Positions 50,982 through 61,849 of a stretch of 64,000 nucleotides of DNA are shown piece after piece. Below the pieces are notes generated by a model that searched no databases, was not told the origin of the DNA, and saw only the letters and a program-made list of their open reading frames with translations. Origin of the DNA: Entoloma clypeatum (Eukaryota > Basidiomycota > Agaricomycetes > Agaricales > Entolomataceae); the NCBI GenBank assembly GCA_963565915.1, contig OY751496.1:2356001-2420000 (forward strand). The letters run 5' to 3'. Every line of letters starts with the position of its first letter. The stretch's first letter is position 1. A program made the translations under genes and the position numbers.

Positions 50982-53830
50982 GGAGCCTTCAAGGTAGTGA
51001 TGCCAAACCTTGAATGCATCATGGATCGCTAACAGTTCTTTGTTGTGTGTGTCATAGTTTAACTCGGGAGGTGTAAAGGTGCGGGAGTGGAAAGCGACCG
51101 GATGGATTTTGTCATCGGAGGTGCGGATGGAGAGGATCACACCCAAAGCGTAGTCGGAGGCATCGGTTTCAACAATAATAGGGCTGTCAGGAATCCAATG
51201 CATAAGAACAGGTGCCGTGGTAAAGGCTTTTTTCAAAGTTTTGAAAGATTCACGAGCGGAGGCGGAGAAGTGCCATTGTGTGTTTTTGCAGGTGAGTCAA
51301 GTGAGCGGAACGGTGATTTCGGAGTAGCAAGGAATGAATCAACGATAAAAATTGGCAAAACCTAGGAAAGATTGAATATCTTTGACCTTCCTTGGTTCAG
51401 GCCAATCTTGAATAATTTTGACTTTCTTATCCAACATGCGGAGGCCTGTCGGAGAGAGGATAAAGCCAAGGTATTCAACAGTGTCCGTAGAAAACTCGCA
51501 TTTGTCGGTGTGCACATATAAACCATGTTGTTGGAGACATCGGAGGACTTCAAGGACATGCTTCTGATGCTTGGAGGGAGAGTCGGAGTAGATGAGGATG
51601 TTATTGAGATATATGGTAACATACTTATCAAGCAGGTCATGGAAGATGTCATTCATGAAGCATTGAAAAACGGCTGGGGAGTTGGTGAGTCCAAATGGCG
51701 TGACGAGCCGTTCGAGAGACCCATAACGCGTGCGGAAAGCAGTTTTCCATTCACCTCCTTCTGCTATGTCGACAAGGTGATAGGCATGTCGGAGGTTGAG
51801 AGCCGTATAAATACTGGCTTTTTCAGCGGTCTGGAGAAGGTCAGATATGAGCGGAAGCAGATATCGGTCCTTCTTTGAGATCTTGTTGAGACCACGGAAA
51901 TCGACGCAAAGACGAAGGGAGCCACCCTTTTTACAAATGAAAAGGATGGGAGCACCGTGCGGAGAGGAAGAGGGCCGGATGAATCCAATGGTGAGATGTT
52001 CATCAATGAATTCATGGAGGGCATCGAGTTCGGTTTGTGAAAGGGAGTAGATCGGACCGAATGGAGGAGCGGAGCCCTCTTCGAGTTTGATCTTGAGGTT
52101 GTAGGGACGGTGTGGTGGAAGTGTGTCTGCTTTTCCTTTACTGAAGACGTCAGCATAGTTGTGGTATTCCTCGGGTATGTTTGTCAAGTCGGCGGTGTCG
52201 GAAGTGGATGCAGAGTGAGCAGAAACAGAGGGAGTTGAAAGGTGAAGTTGAAAGGATTGTATACCTGTTACGGACTCTATGGTATGCAGACGACGTCATC
52301 ACTTTTGCTTATCGGCCCGGCTTGGCGCCCTCTTACGAGCTTACTATGTCTAATGCCTACTTTCGCAACCTCCGATTCCCAGTCTGACTCACTACCTTAC
52401 TTCGTCATCCCCCTTAGTATACTTCGCTCCCACGCTGACTCGCTTTCCGCAGTCAGCTTACTCATTGTACATAGCCTTCCGCAGTCACCTTACTCATGCG
52501 CACTGCCTTCTGCAGTACTGACTCATCCGCTACCACCTATAGTCAGTACCTATATAAACCTCTTGTACTATAGTAGATTCCTTAGATTTAGCAATCACAT
52601 TGCTCTTCGCCTTTCCACTTTCCTGCATACTCTGCCCAAACCTTGGAATGGTTTGTTAAGCATAACAGTACCAGGCAATTTGCATGCCCTCATGAATGCG
52701 GCTGCGTTAATGAGTGAAATCTGCGGAGGTACGATCGGAGGTTCCAGAGGAGGACGTGTAGCTGTCCTGCCTTGGGAGGGGGTCGATGTCGATGTCAGAA
52801 ACGGCTCTTTTTGCATCTGTGGATGGAAAGTGATACTGCCCAATACCCAGTCAATCATAGGATTGTGGCGGGTGAGCCAGTTGTATCCAAGAACCAAGGA
52901 AGAAGCGGAGTCAAGGGGAGTAACATAAAAATCCTGTTCAAAAGATTCACCTGAAGAAAAGCATATAGGTATTGTTACAACTTGAGTGATAAATGCGTTA
53001 GAAGAACCATCAAAAAGCTTTAGTTCTAAAGGCAGAATAGTGGAGGTCGGAAGATCATAAGCGGAGGAAAAATTATTGTCAATAAAACAGTGGGTAGATC
53101 CTGAATCAATAAGTGCTGGGACAGAATCTGAAGAGAAAAAAGAAGATGAGATATTGATACATAAAGAGTTCAGATCAGAGAGAGCGGATGTGTTAAGTGG
53201 GATGGGAGCGGAGGCACGGAGAGAGTCAACGCAGTCACCGTGCTTCATGAGGACCACTGCCTATTTTTTTGACTCAATCTCCTTACCTTTTTCCTTGGCT
53301 TGAGTGCTGACTTGGGCAGCCTTCCCTTTAGCCTTGGAAGCAGAGGAGATGGACTTGGGACAGTCCTTGACAGCCTGTCCAACACTACTGCAGAAGAAGC
53401 AAAGGTTATTATTGAAACAACATTTGTGTTCTTGATATGTCAGTTTGCCGTCTTTGCCTAATTTACTGGAGAGGTCAGGTTTCGGAGCGGATGTGGAAGC
53501 GGAAGTGGAAGCGGTAGCAGGAGTGGAGGGTTTGGTTGATGATGTTTGTGCAGTGGATTGGTTCAGAGTGGATTGTTTCTTGTCGGATTTGGGAGTGGGT
53601 TTATCGGTTCTGGATTTCTCTTGTTGATGTTCCCAGTAGTGAGTGTCAATAGTATGAGCCGCGGATCATAGGTCTGGTAAAAACTTGATCTTGGGTTGTT
53701 GGAAGAGGATGTGCTTGATCTGATCCAGAAGTCCAACATAATAGCAGTGTCAGAGGGAGTTTTCATCCCAGTCAGTCTTGGTAGCAAGACATTGGAATTC
53801 AGAGTCGTCCAAATCTCTATGTAAACTACA
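50982..53830 (-). pseudogene. Gyp3, Ty3/gypsy Gag end, protease, RT, RNase H (truncated)
   Basis: Minus strand. Gag C-terminal part (53830-53262) has a defective knuckle (CFFCSSVGQAVKDC, Gln in place of His) and a TGA near 53665. A run of seven A then TAG separates it, in frame, from protease (ALIDSGSTHCFIDNNF near 53110). A 402-bp Gyp2 solo LTR sits at 52266-52667. RT follows (51339-52187) with YLNN and LNL in place of YLDD and LDL, so catalytic Asp are lost, then RNase H to 50982, where the Gyp2D LTR cuts it. Integrase is missing. The RT-RNase H part is duplicated at 22627-23910. Confidence 0.86.
52266..52667 (+). repeat. Gyp2 solo LTR in Gyp3
   Basis: 402 bp. Flanks are ATACC (52261-52265) and GTACC (52668-52672), a 4/5 match consistent with a decayed target duplication. 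Its U3 half is identical to that of 22225-22626. Confidence 0.85.
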
Positions 53831-54010
53831 TCAGCAAACCCCAATTTTTGACAGTAGCAAATGGTAGTAAACACACCCAAACTTGTAGTGACCTGTAGTG
53901 TTCTGTAGCATGGTAGTACTGTAGTCTGGTAGCATGGTAGCACAGTAGTGACCTGTAGCAACCTGTCATGATGTAGTGACTTGTAGCAATGTAGGCTTGT
54001 ACTGCTTTAG
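53831..54010. repeat. GTAGTG/GTAGCA low-complexity tract
   Basis: Degenerate GTAGTGACCTGTAGCA-type repeats that begin exactly where Gyp3 gag sequence stops. Confidence 0.6.
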
Positions 54011-54169
54011 TGTCCTAGAAAATGAGTAGCCCTGTGCAGCACAGAAGTTTGCTGTGATATCTCAACTCCTTAATGCACTGCTCGCGATGTGTAACAAAAA
54101 CAAGTTTATATTTACTAAGTATGTTGAACTACTATGGTCAGGTCGTTCCCGCTGGACTGGCATGTCCCG
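54011..54169. other. Spacer
   Basis: Short unassigned sequence between low-complexity DNA and FB2; no ORF of note. Confidence 0.4.
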
Positions 54170-54960
54170 TTGTTCTTGTGTTGTTTCTTATGACGTGTGC
54201 TGTTTCTCATATCGTGAGCCTCCCGCCTCTTGGTGTCCCAGTGTCTGCTGCTGTTTCTCATGTTGTGAGCCTCCCGCCTCTCTGTGTCCTCACATCTGCC
54301 GCCGTTTGCATGTCTCATTCTCATGTGTTTCATGTGTGCCTGCTGGTTCCGCTATTCGTGTGTTGCCATTCTCACGTGTTTCCTGAACGGTCTGCTATGA
54401 TGTTGGGGGTGTGGTGCTTATCTATCATGGGTGGCCCTCGTGTCAACAGAGGGCCATCAATGGAGGGACGAGGGAGAGACGATGGGGGGAGGGCAGAAAT
54501 GATGGGAATGGGGACTTAAAGAGATCGTTCGATTTTCAGCCGTTGCCGCTCTCGGCAAGTTCTGTTACTCCACGGTGGGGCCTGGAACCTGCCGAATATA
54601 TATATTGGCCAAAGGTGCAAGACTTCTTAAGTCCCCATTCCCTCCTCTCGCCTCCCCCCATCGTCTCCCCCTCGTCCCTCCGTCGATGGGCTCTCCATTG
54701 ATATGAGGGCCACCCACAATAGGTAAGCACCACACCCCCAGCATCATAGCAGACTGCTCAAGAAACACATGAGAATGGCAGCACGCAAATACTGGGAACC
54801 AGCAGGCGCATGCAAAACACACGTGAGCAGCGGGGCGCGTGAGAACGGCAGGACACGTCAGAATGGTAGGAGGAACAACGCCATAGGTAAGCACCACACC
54901 ATCCAAGTCACAGTTGACCACTCATGAAACGCAGGAGGCGCATGACACGAGAACTGTGGG
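54170..54960. mobile_element. FB2, second fold-back element, related to FB1
   Basis: The inner arms 54380-54510 and 54650-54790 are inverted (GGTGGCCCTC...ACGAGGGAGAGACGATGG against the complement). The outer parts carry TTCTCATGTGTTTC-type repeats. The loop (ATTTTCAGCCGTTGCCG...) resembles the FB1 loop (ACTTTTGGCTGTTGCCG). The right side has an extra copy of the ATAGGTAAGCACCACACC segment near 54882, so this copy is rearranged. No coding capacity. Confidence 0.55.
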
Positions 54961-55559
54961 AGGGACGACATACGGGCGAGGGACGCGAGAAGACCTGGAG
55001 ACGCTCAAAAAACGGCACAAAAGCCATGAGAACAGTGGGAGGCACATGATGTCCTTGGTCCCATCCCCCACTTCTCACCACAACCTCCCACCTGTTCCCA
55101 GACTGTATGTAGTTTGTCTCGTTGCAGCTGATGATGGCCAGGAAGGGGCGCGGATGGGAGTAGGGGGCCATGCAACACAAGGCGAGGACAGGACGGACAG
55201 GAGTCAAGACAGGACGGCCATGTGCACTTGCCGGGTAAGCACCCCGCTGCATCACTCGCGCGAGGCCGCTGACGCACCTAACGACAGGCGACCAGGAGTC
55301 TGAGGGGTGGGGACGCCAGGGGCATGGGACAAAAGTGGGGGTGAACCAATACCTAGAGAGCCAGTGGAGTTATTTACATGTTCATAGTTTTTTCATGCCA
55401 CATCATCATCCAAACAGTGTGATTCCTACAATACCACCAGCTATATATTCTACTGGTTTTGGATCCAGAGTATTTCTCTATAGTACTGGCTGCCTCCTAC
55501 AGAACACTACAGAATGCTACAGAGTGGCCTGCCAGCCTACCAGGGTCCTTTGTAGTGAC
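54961..55559. other. Spacer, decayed fold-back and TACAG/GTAG repeat sequence
   Basis: Contains another GGTAAGCACC segment near 55234 and a CTACAGAA run near 55495-55530. No gene recognised. Confidence 0.45.
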
Positions 55560-55877
55560 CCTGGTCACTACAGAGCTCGCATCGGAGGGGGGAGGAGATC
55601 CTCCTGGAGGTCCGCCAAATAAGCCAAAATTTGGGGGTGCGGAAGGTTCTGTTGGTGGGTTTGGAGGACTGGGGGGAAGTGGTGGAAGCTGATTGGTAGA
55701 AGGCGGAGGAACGGATGGTCCGGGGGTAGGAGTGGATGTTGATGCTGTGGCTCCTCAAGGAGTAATGTTTACATTGCAGGTTCCTCAAAGGAAAGCAGAG
55801 CATGGTGTGGATGATGAACATTGTTCTGCTGCATGAGCAGTCCTAGTTGTTCGAACTGTATTACGGGTTTGAGACAT
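55560..55877 (-). pseudogene. Gag N-terminal fragment, probably Gyp3
   Basis: ATG at 55877 (MSQTRNTVRTTRTAHAAEQ), two TGA codons (CGA expected), then Pro-rich sequence typical of basidiomycete gypsy Gag (PPPSTNQLPPLPPSPPNPP, PNFGLFGGPPGGSPPPSD). It ends where GTAG/CTACAG repeats begin. It is in the same orientation as the Gyp3 Gag C-terminus 1.7 kb to the left, so a repeat-rich insertion may have split one gag. Assignment to Gyp3 is inference. Confidence 0.5.
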
Positions 55878-56474
55878 GTGGGTAGAGGTTGTTGGGTAAA
55901 TCAAAGAATGGTCGTAGTTCAAATATACTGTCACGTAGTGTATTTCTCAATGTCGGAAAATGTCGGATGAGTTGGAGCAGAGTAGCGGAGGTGCAGATGC
56001 GATTGGTACGACATCTGGCAGAAAGGACCTGGCTTCAACTTGTGCATTGCGTCCCACTCTTTGACGTGGTCCTCAATTTTGGATTGGCGGATGTTGGATG
56101 AGCAGATGGGCAGATGAGCAGAGGTGACAGAGAGAATGCTCAAAGGCAAGTAGAGATGGATGTGAATGAGGTGTACCATATGATATTTGAACTGAGGTTC
56201 TACAACAGGTTTGGTACACTATTTATAGTAAACTAGAATGATCAGTATTCATTTGCTACTCTCCGTACTCCAAATGTTCTGATGGTTAACTCCGATATCT
56301 GCACATCACTTATAGTAATACTGAACAACATATGTCTGTTGTAAGTATGGTTGAGATGTTACGTAGTAGAAGTATAATCAAATATAAATAGAATGTTGTC
56401 GGAGCGGATGTTGGATCAGATGAATTGTCGGAGTCGTCGGATAAGTCGGATAAGAATTGTATGGTTATGACATT
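55878..56474. other. Upstream of the gag fragment; no LTR recognised
   Basis: Should contain the 5' leader and LTR of the gag fragment if they survive, but I found no paired terminal repeat. CGGAG-rich near 56395-56450. Confidence 0.4.
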
Positions 56475-56529
56475 CTCAGTTTCCATCTCGACACATCCTT
56501 CACCAACGACATATCCCAATATGGGGCAT
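56475..56529 (-). repeat. 55-bp scrap of Gyp2 pol
   Basis: Matches the Gyp2 pol stretch CPILGYV-GEG-VEMETE (compare 27010-27075). It lies directly against the Gyp4 LTR, suggesting that Gyp4 inserted into a Gyp2 copy since lost. Confidence 0.65.
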
Positions 56530-56961
56530 TGTAAGGGCGACCTTACGATCCAAGACTCAAACTCAGATACTTGCAAGGGAGATCCGAAGTTTAGATTGAG
56601 CAGTCTGATAAGTAATACAACACACACCTTGCAAGGGAGATCCGAAGAGAAAGTTCTAAGGATTCCCCTGCAAGCTAGCGAGATAAATAGTAAAGTGAGA
56701 TATGAAATAAGAGATAAAGGAGACACATGAATGATGAGCAATGATTGGGAGTAGCTATGAAGGATGAATGGAAACAAGATGAATGATAGTACCTGCGATC
56801 CGACGTGCGGAGTAGCGGATGGGGGCGGAGTCGTCAGATGCGGAGAGGCGGATAAGATGTCGGAGACAGCGGATATGATCGGAGGACGTCGGAGATGGTG
56901 GAATAGAAAGGGAAGGAAGAAAGGAAAGGAAAAGTGAAAAGTGAAAGTGGTTGCCCTTACA
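56530..56961 (-). repeat. Gyp4 3' LTR
   Basis: 432 bp with perfect 9-bp inverted ends TGTAAGGGC/GCCCTTACA. CpG- and CGGAG-rich. No second copy in the window. Confidence 0.78.
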
Positions 56962-56972
56962 TCACCCCCCCT

Positions 56973-59900
56973 TCAAGGCACGGCGTCTCGACATGTCAGG
57001 CGAAACAAGTTGAATATCACGGCGGATCGCCGCTGCGGAGCTCCCAGATGACGTCGGTAGAAGTCGCGGACTAGGTGGGGAGCGTGGACATTGTCTTCTG
57101 CTTCCCAGGAATTCTCTTCGTAGCCATATCCCTTCCATTTGACCAAGAATTGAAGCTTGCCTCGATGCAGTTGGCTGTCCAAGAGGTTCTCAACATCATA
57201 CTCCAATTCTTCTCCGACTACCGTCGGAGGCGGAGGAGAGCGGACTTGGCGTCGGAAGGGGTCGTCGGGAACTAGTGAAAGTTTGACGACATGGAATACT
57301 GAGTGGACGCGGGACATGGAAGGGGGAAGGCAAAGTTCGTAGGCATGTGTTCTGACAGGTCGGACCACTGGGAAAGGGCCTATGTATCGATGTGCAAGTT
57401 TTTTTGTGGGTCGGGTGGTTTTGAGGTCTGATGAGTCTAAAAAGACCTTGTCCCCCGGGCGGAATGTCGGAGTGGTGCTCCGATGCTGGTTGTAGTATCA
57501 CACCATGTTGTCTTTTGCCTTTGTCAGTGCTGCATGAGCCTCCTCTAGAGCGGACTTCATCCGCTGGCTGAAATCCGCTACCGCCTCAATCTCCGTCCGC
57601 TTCTCACGAGGTTTGAATCCCATGCGCAGATGGCGGCTGGTGTCAATGTAGAATGGAGTTTGATGTGTCGATGCGTGAACATGGTTGTTGTATGCAAATT
57701 CAGCCATCGGAAGCCATTTGTCCCAATTGTCTTGGCGTTCATTGACGAGTAGGCGAAGGTATTGTTCCAATCCTTGATTGACCCGCTCCGTCTGTCCATC
57801 CGACTGCGGATGGTAGGCTGTCGAGGCAGCAACCTTAATGTTAAGCAGCCTGTATAGCTCGCATGTGAACTTGGCAACAAACTGTGGTCCTCGATCGGAG
57901 ACAATGGCCTCTGGTAGTCCGTGGAGTTTCCAGACATTTTGAACATAGGAGCATGCAGTCCCGAGTGCGGAGATGTCGGAGTGCGTCGGGATGAAGTGTC
58001 CCCGCTTCCCTACTGAGTCCACTACCACCATGATAGCGTCGTAGCCGTGGGCTTCTGGTAGTTCAGTAATGAAGTCAACACTGGTTACTTGCCATCGCTC
58101 CGTGGGGACCGGTAGCGGATTGAGCTCTCCAGAGGGCGGAGTGCGTCGGACCTTGGTGCGGAGGCATGGATCGCATGTCTTGCAATATTGACCTAACAAA
58201 CAAGACATATGTGGCCACCAGTAATTGTGCGACACCAGTTCCAAGGTTTTCCACCGTCCAGGATGTCTGGCCACCGGAGTGTCATGGTGTTGTGTGAGGA
58301 TCCGATGATGCAGTTGGGGATTGTTAGGAACATAGATATGATCCCTGAAGTAGAGCAAACCTTCCGCTTGCCTCCACTCCACACTGTGGACAGACCCCAC
58401 TCCGATGGTCGGAAGGGATTTGACAACCTCCGCCACACTATCCTCCAGTAACCCCTCTCGGATTCCCTGTCGGACCTGGCGGAGGACGTCGCATTCTTCC
58501 CCTTGAACAGTTACCCCATGCATTGCTCGCACTGCAAACAATTCTGGTCGAAGAAGGATGATGTTTTCGTTGTCCCGTGATCCGTCTCCGTGGTCCGCTC
58601 ATCGGGATAAAGCGTCGGACTTGCCCATTGACTTGCCAGGTCGATGGTGCATTTTGAAATCGAAACAAGCGAGGTATAAGGACCATCTAGCCTGTCGTCG
58701 ATTTAGTTTTTGAGCTGTCATGAAATACTCAAGATTTTTGTGGTCCGTCCAAATCTCCACTGTCTTCTCCGCTCCTTCAAGGAAGTGCCTCCACTCCTCC
58801 AATGTGCAGACCACCGCCAACATCTCCTTGTTGTAGATCTTGTAGTTGCGTTCCACTGGACTAAGGCTTTTGGAATAGAATGCGACAGGGTGCCACTTAC
58901 CGTCCTCTGTTGGTTGGGACAGTACTGCTCCGGTTGCAAAGTCCGAGCTATCCGCTTCTATCCGCCACTCCTTTCCATGATCAGCTAAGACCAGGATCGG
59001 AGCGGATGTAATCCTCCGCTTCAACTCCGCAAATGCGGACACTTCTCCCTCCCTCCAAGACCAGAGGTGCCCTTTCTTCGTGAGCTCGAAGAGAGGGCGC
59101 GCAATGTCCGAAAGCCCTTCAATAAAACGGCGATAGAAGTTAGTGAATCCCAGAAAGGACTGTACTTCTCGGACGTTTGTCGGAGCAGGCCACTCCGCGA
59201 CCCCTGCTACCTTCACCGGATCCATCTCTACGTGTCCTTGTTCAATAACAAGGCCTAGGTATTCAATGCGCGTTTGTTCAAACTCACATTTCTCTGGTTT
59301 TAGATAGAGTTTGTGTTTGCGAAGTCGTTCCAGTACGATCCGTGTGACTCTCCGATGCTCTGCAAGGGTCTCCGTGAAGATGAGTATATTGTCAAGGTAA
59401 ACACAGACTACACCTTCAGTGATGAGGTCCTGAAAGATCTCGTTCATCATAGTCTGGAATGTGGATGGACTATTAGTGAGGCCGAAGAACATCACCAATG
59501 GTTCATAGAGTCTGCGATTGGTCCGAAAAGCGGCCTTCCACTCGTCTCCGGGTTTTATCCGCACATTGTTGTAGCCCCAGCGGATGTCGAGCTTGGTGAA
59601 GTATTGAGCCCGTTGAAGTTTATTGATCAGTTCGGATATGAGCGGAAGCGGATACTTGTTTTTGATAGTTTTGGAATTGAGTGACCGGTAGTCTTGTACA
59701 AGACGAAGGGACCCATCCTTCATCTTGATGTAGAATACCAGAGATGCCATCGGAGACTTGGAAGGGCGGATCCGACCAGTTGCAAGGTTTTCCTCCAAAA
59801 ACGCGTCGAGTTCCTTCTGTTCATTCGGAGCAAGCGGATATACCTTACAACCTGCCGGAGAGGCGTCCGGAACAAGTTCAATGGCGTGGTCCCAAGTCCG

Positions 59901-60042
59901 CTCTTCCAGTAAGGTGTCGAAAGAGGTCTTTGAGAATATGTCTTCGAAGTCAAACAAGTGGTCTGGTACAGAGTCGTGGAAAGATTTAGGTTTTTGGTTA
60001 CTGAGGAAGGCCTCTGATAGACGTGATGAAGCGCGGATGAAC
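56973..60042 (-). pseudogene. pol: Gyp4 pol: RT, RNase H, integrase, chromodomain
   Basis: Pre-RT linker (HLFDFEDIFSKTSFDTLLEE) near 59950. [38 protein letters not shown], and a catalytic box reading YLDN at 59388-59399 instead of YLDD. RNase H: WRIEADSSDFATGAVLSQ. The frame is open from 59957 to a TGA at 58599-58601 (Arg expected after DALSR). Integrase: HPGRWKTLELVSHNYWW...CDPCLR, SVDFITELP, VSDRGPQF, QTERVNQGLEQ, to TGA 57498-57500 (Arg expected). GPF module and chromodomain (LQFLVKWKGYGYEENSWEAE) end at TGA 56973-56975. Protease and Gag are lost. Confidence 0.88.
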
Positions 60043-60050
60043 TCCGCCTT

Positions 60051-60288
60051 TACTTCGTCAGCCCCTTTAGTATACTTCGCTCCCGCGCTGACTCACTTTC
60101 CGCAGTCGCCTTACTCATGCGCACTGCCTTCCGCAGTACTGACTCATCCGCTACCGCCTATAGTCAGTACCTATATAAACCTCCTGTACTGTAGTAGATT
60201 CCTTAGATTTAGCAATCACATTGCTCTTCGCCTTTCCACTTTCCCGCATACTCTGCCCGAACCTTGGAACGGTTTGTTAAGCATAACA
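60051..60288 (+). repeat. Gyp2 LTR fragment, 5' truncated
   Basis: The last ~238 bp of a 402-bp type LTR (ACTTCGTCA... to CATAACA), with intact TATATAAA and AGATTTAGCAA. Abuts Gyp4 on the left. Confidence 0.85.
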
Positions 60289-60559
60289 CCTGCCTAACTG
60301 ATATAGTAGAAAAGTTTACTTGTTCCTGTGTAGAGATAATGAGGAGGATGTGCGATATTTTGGAGATTTGTTTACATGTATTTGACATGTGTGATGCATG
60401 TGTGTTGCACATCATGCAACATTGAACCAACACATCCACCCATTACTGACTGTGCAATGAGGAGCACACATGCCGAAAAGCTCAGAATATATACATGGAT
60501 TTTAATTAATCAGTCATGAGCAGCACAAACTGGTCATAAGCGTCAAAAACAGTGAAAAA
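60289..60559. other. Spacer, no gene
   Basis: AT-rich sequence between the LTR fragment and satellite; nothing recognised. Confidence 0.45.
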
Positions 60560-60855
60560 CCATTACATCAGCATGGATTAAAGGCTTGCTTTCACCGATG
60601 GCCTGCCGCGGGTTTGTTGCTGGTCTTTTGCCAGTTTTTCGCCATGGTATCTTTTGCTGGTCAATTATATGTCGATCTGTTCTGGTTTTTTGCTGTGGTG
60701 TCTTTTGCCGGTCAAATATATGCCAATCTGTTGTTATCATCGTTCTTTTCATTTGCAGTGTCTCAAGGCTTGCTTTTGCCGGTGGCCCATTCATTCGCCG
60801 ATGGCCTGTTGCCGTGTTGCTGGTTTGTCACTAGTCTTTCATCAGCAGACTAGAC
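60560..60855 (+). repeat. Satellite array 3, ~2 units
   Basis: Same family as arrays 1 and 2 (TTTTCGCCATGGTATCTTTTGCTGG, CAATCTGTTGTTATCATCG, CATTCGCCGATGGCCTG). Confidence 0.78.
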
Positions 60856-60972
60856 GTGTGCTAGGTAGCACTTGATAGCACTACATAGTAGTATAGCACT
60901 GTAACATACATTATTTTGTTTGTAGCACTACAGTGTTGCATGTTCACACTACATAGCACCCCATAGCACTTT
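60856..60972. repeat. TAGCAC low-complexity tract
   Basis: Degenerate TAGCAC/GTAGTA repeats; the last five bases ACTTT flank Gyp2E. Confidence 0.6.
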
Positions 60973-61312
60973 TGTTATGCTTGACAAACCGTTCCAAGGT
61001 TCAGGCAGAGTATGCAGGAAAGTGGAAAGGCGAAGAGCAATGTGATTGCTAAATCTAAGGAATCTACTATAGTACAAGAGGTTTATATAGGTACTGACTA
61101 TAGGCGGTAGCGGATGAGTCAGTACTGCGGAAGGCTATGTACAATGAGTCATACATACTGCGGAGCTGAGTAAAGCTACTGCGGAATGAGTCAGAGCGGT
61201 AGCAAAGGGAATGGAAATAGATGTTGTGACATAATGTATTTGTAAGAGGGCACCGAGCCGGGCCGATAAGTAAAAGATATGACGTGGTCCTCATACTGTA
61301 GAGTCCGTAACA
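60973..61312 (-). repeat. Gyp2E 3' LTR, hybrid of LTR types
   Basis: 340 bp. The first ~50 bp in element orientation match the 402-bp type (ATATGACGTGGTCCTCATAC), the remainder the shorter type. Flank ACTTT at 60968-60972. Confidence 0.85.
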
Positions 61313-61344
61313 TGTTCCCCTCTCCAAGCTCTGTGTCCTCAGAG

Positions 61345-61716
61345 TCACTGTCCCCATCCCTCGTTGTTGCCGGGATCGGACCAGTTCGGACTTTCCTTGA
61401 GGCTCCAATCATATATCAACTCCTCGTTGATGGCTACGGCGAGTTCAAGGCCTTTGATGGCCAGCCGAATGCGTCGGTTTTCGATGACGAGGGTGCTGGT
61501 GTAATTCCCGAGGATTTGTTTCTCTTCGGGAGTTGGGGCGACGGGGAGATTCGACAACGAATGAAGTCGAATATTCATCTGGCGATGAAGGAGATCGGCG
61601 AGGGAAGTTTCAAGGGCATGGATTTGGTCTCTCATGGAGAGCGCTTCGTTCATAAGGGCGGCGATGGCGGGGTTGATGTCGGTGGTGGAGGTGGAGGTGA
61701 CGATGGTGTTTGACAT
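61345..61716 (-). CDS. Gyp2 third ORF, 123 aa, intact in Gyp2E
   Basis: ATG 61716 (MSNTIVTSTSTTDINPAIAA), stop TGA 61345-61347. Same length and layout as 37670-38041 with ~10 substitutions: Ser/Thr-rich N-terminus, helix SMRDQIHALETSLADLLHRQ, core NYTSTLVIENRRIRLAIKG, tail WSLKESPNWSDPGNNEGWGQ. Changes look largely conservative. It lies ~130 bp after the pol stop; no independent promoter recognised. Function unknown. Confidence 0.6.
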   Translation of the reverse strand: MSNTIVTSTSTTDINPAIAALMNEALSMRDQIHALETSLADLLHRQMNIRLHSLSNLPVAPTPEEKQILGNYTSTLVIENRRIRLAIKGLELAVAINEELIYDWSLKESPNWSDPGNNEGWGQ

Positions 61717-61849
61717 GGCGGTGAGGATGGTTGAGAGGTAAAAGAAGAATGGGGTGGCTATATTGGGCAGGGTGAAGACTAGAGCGGGGAACTCGGTGTG
61801 TGGTTGACTGATGAGGTCGATACTGCCATGGGTTTTGAGAACTCGTCTT

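Larger units (their letters stand above)
56530..60050 (-). mobile_element. Gyp4, chromovirus lacking its 5' third
   Basis: 3' LTR 56530-56961 (TGTAAGGGC...GCCCTTACA), polypurine tract AAGGGGGGGTGA (complement of 56962-56973), then pol on the minus strand up to ~60050, where a truncated Gyp2 LTR replaces the gag and 5' LTR. It is a different family from Gyp1-3. Confidence 0.85.
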
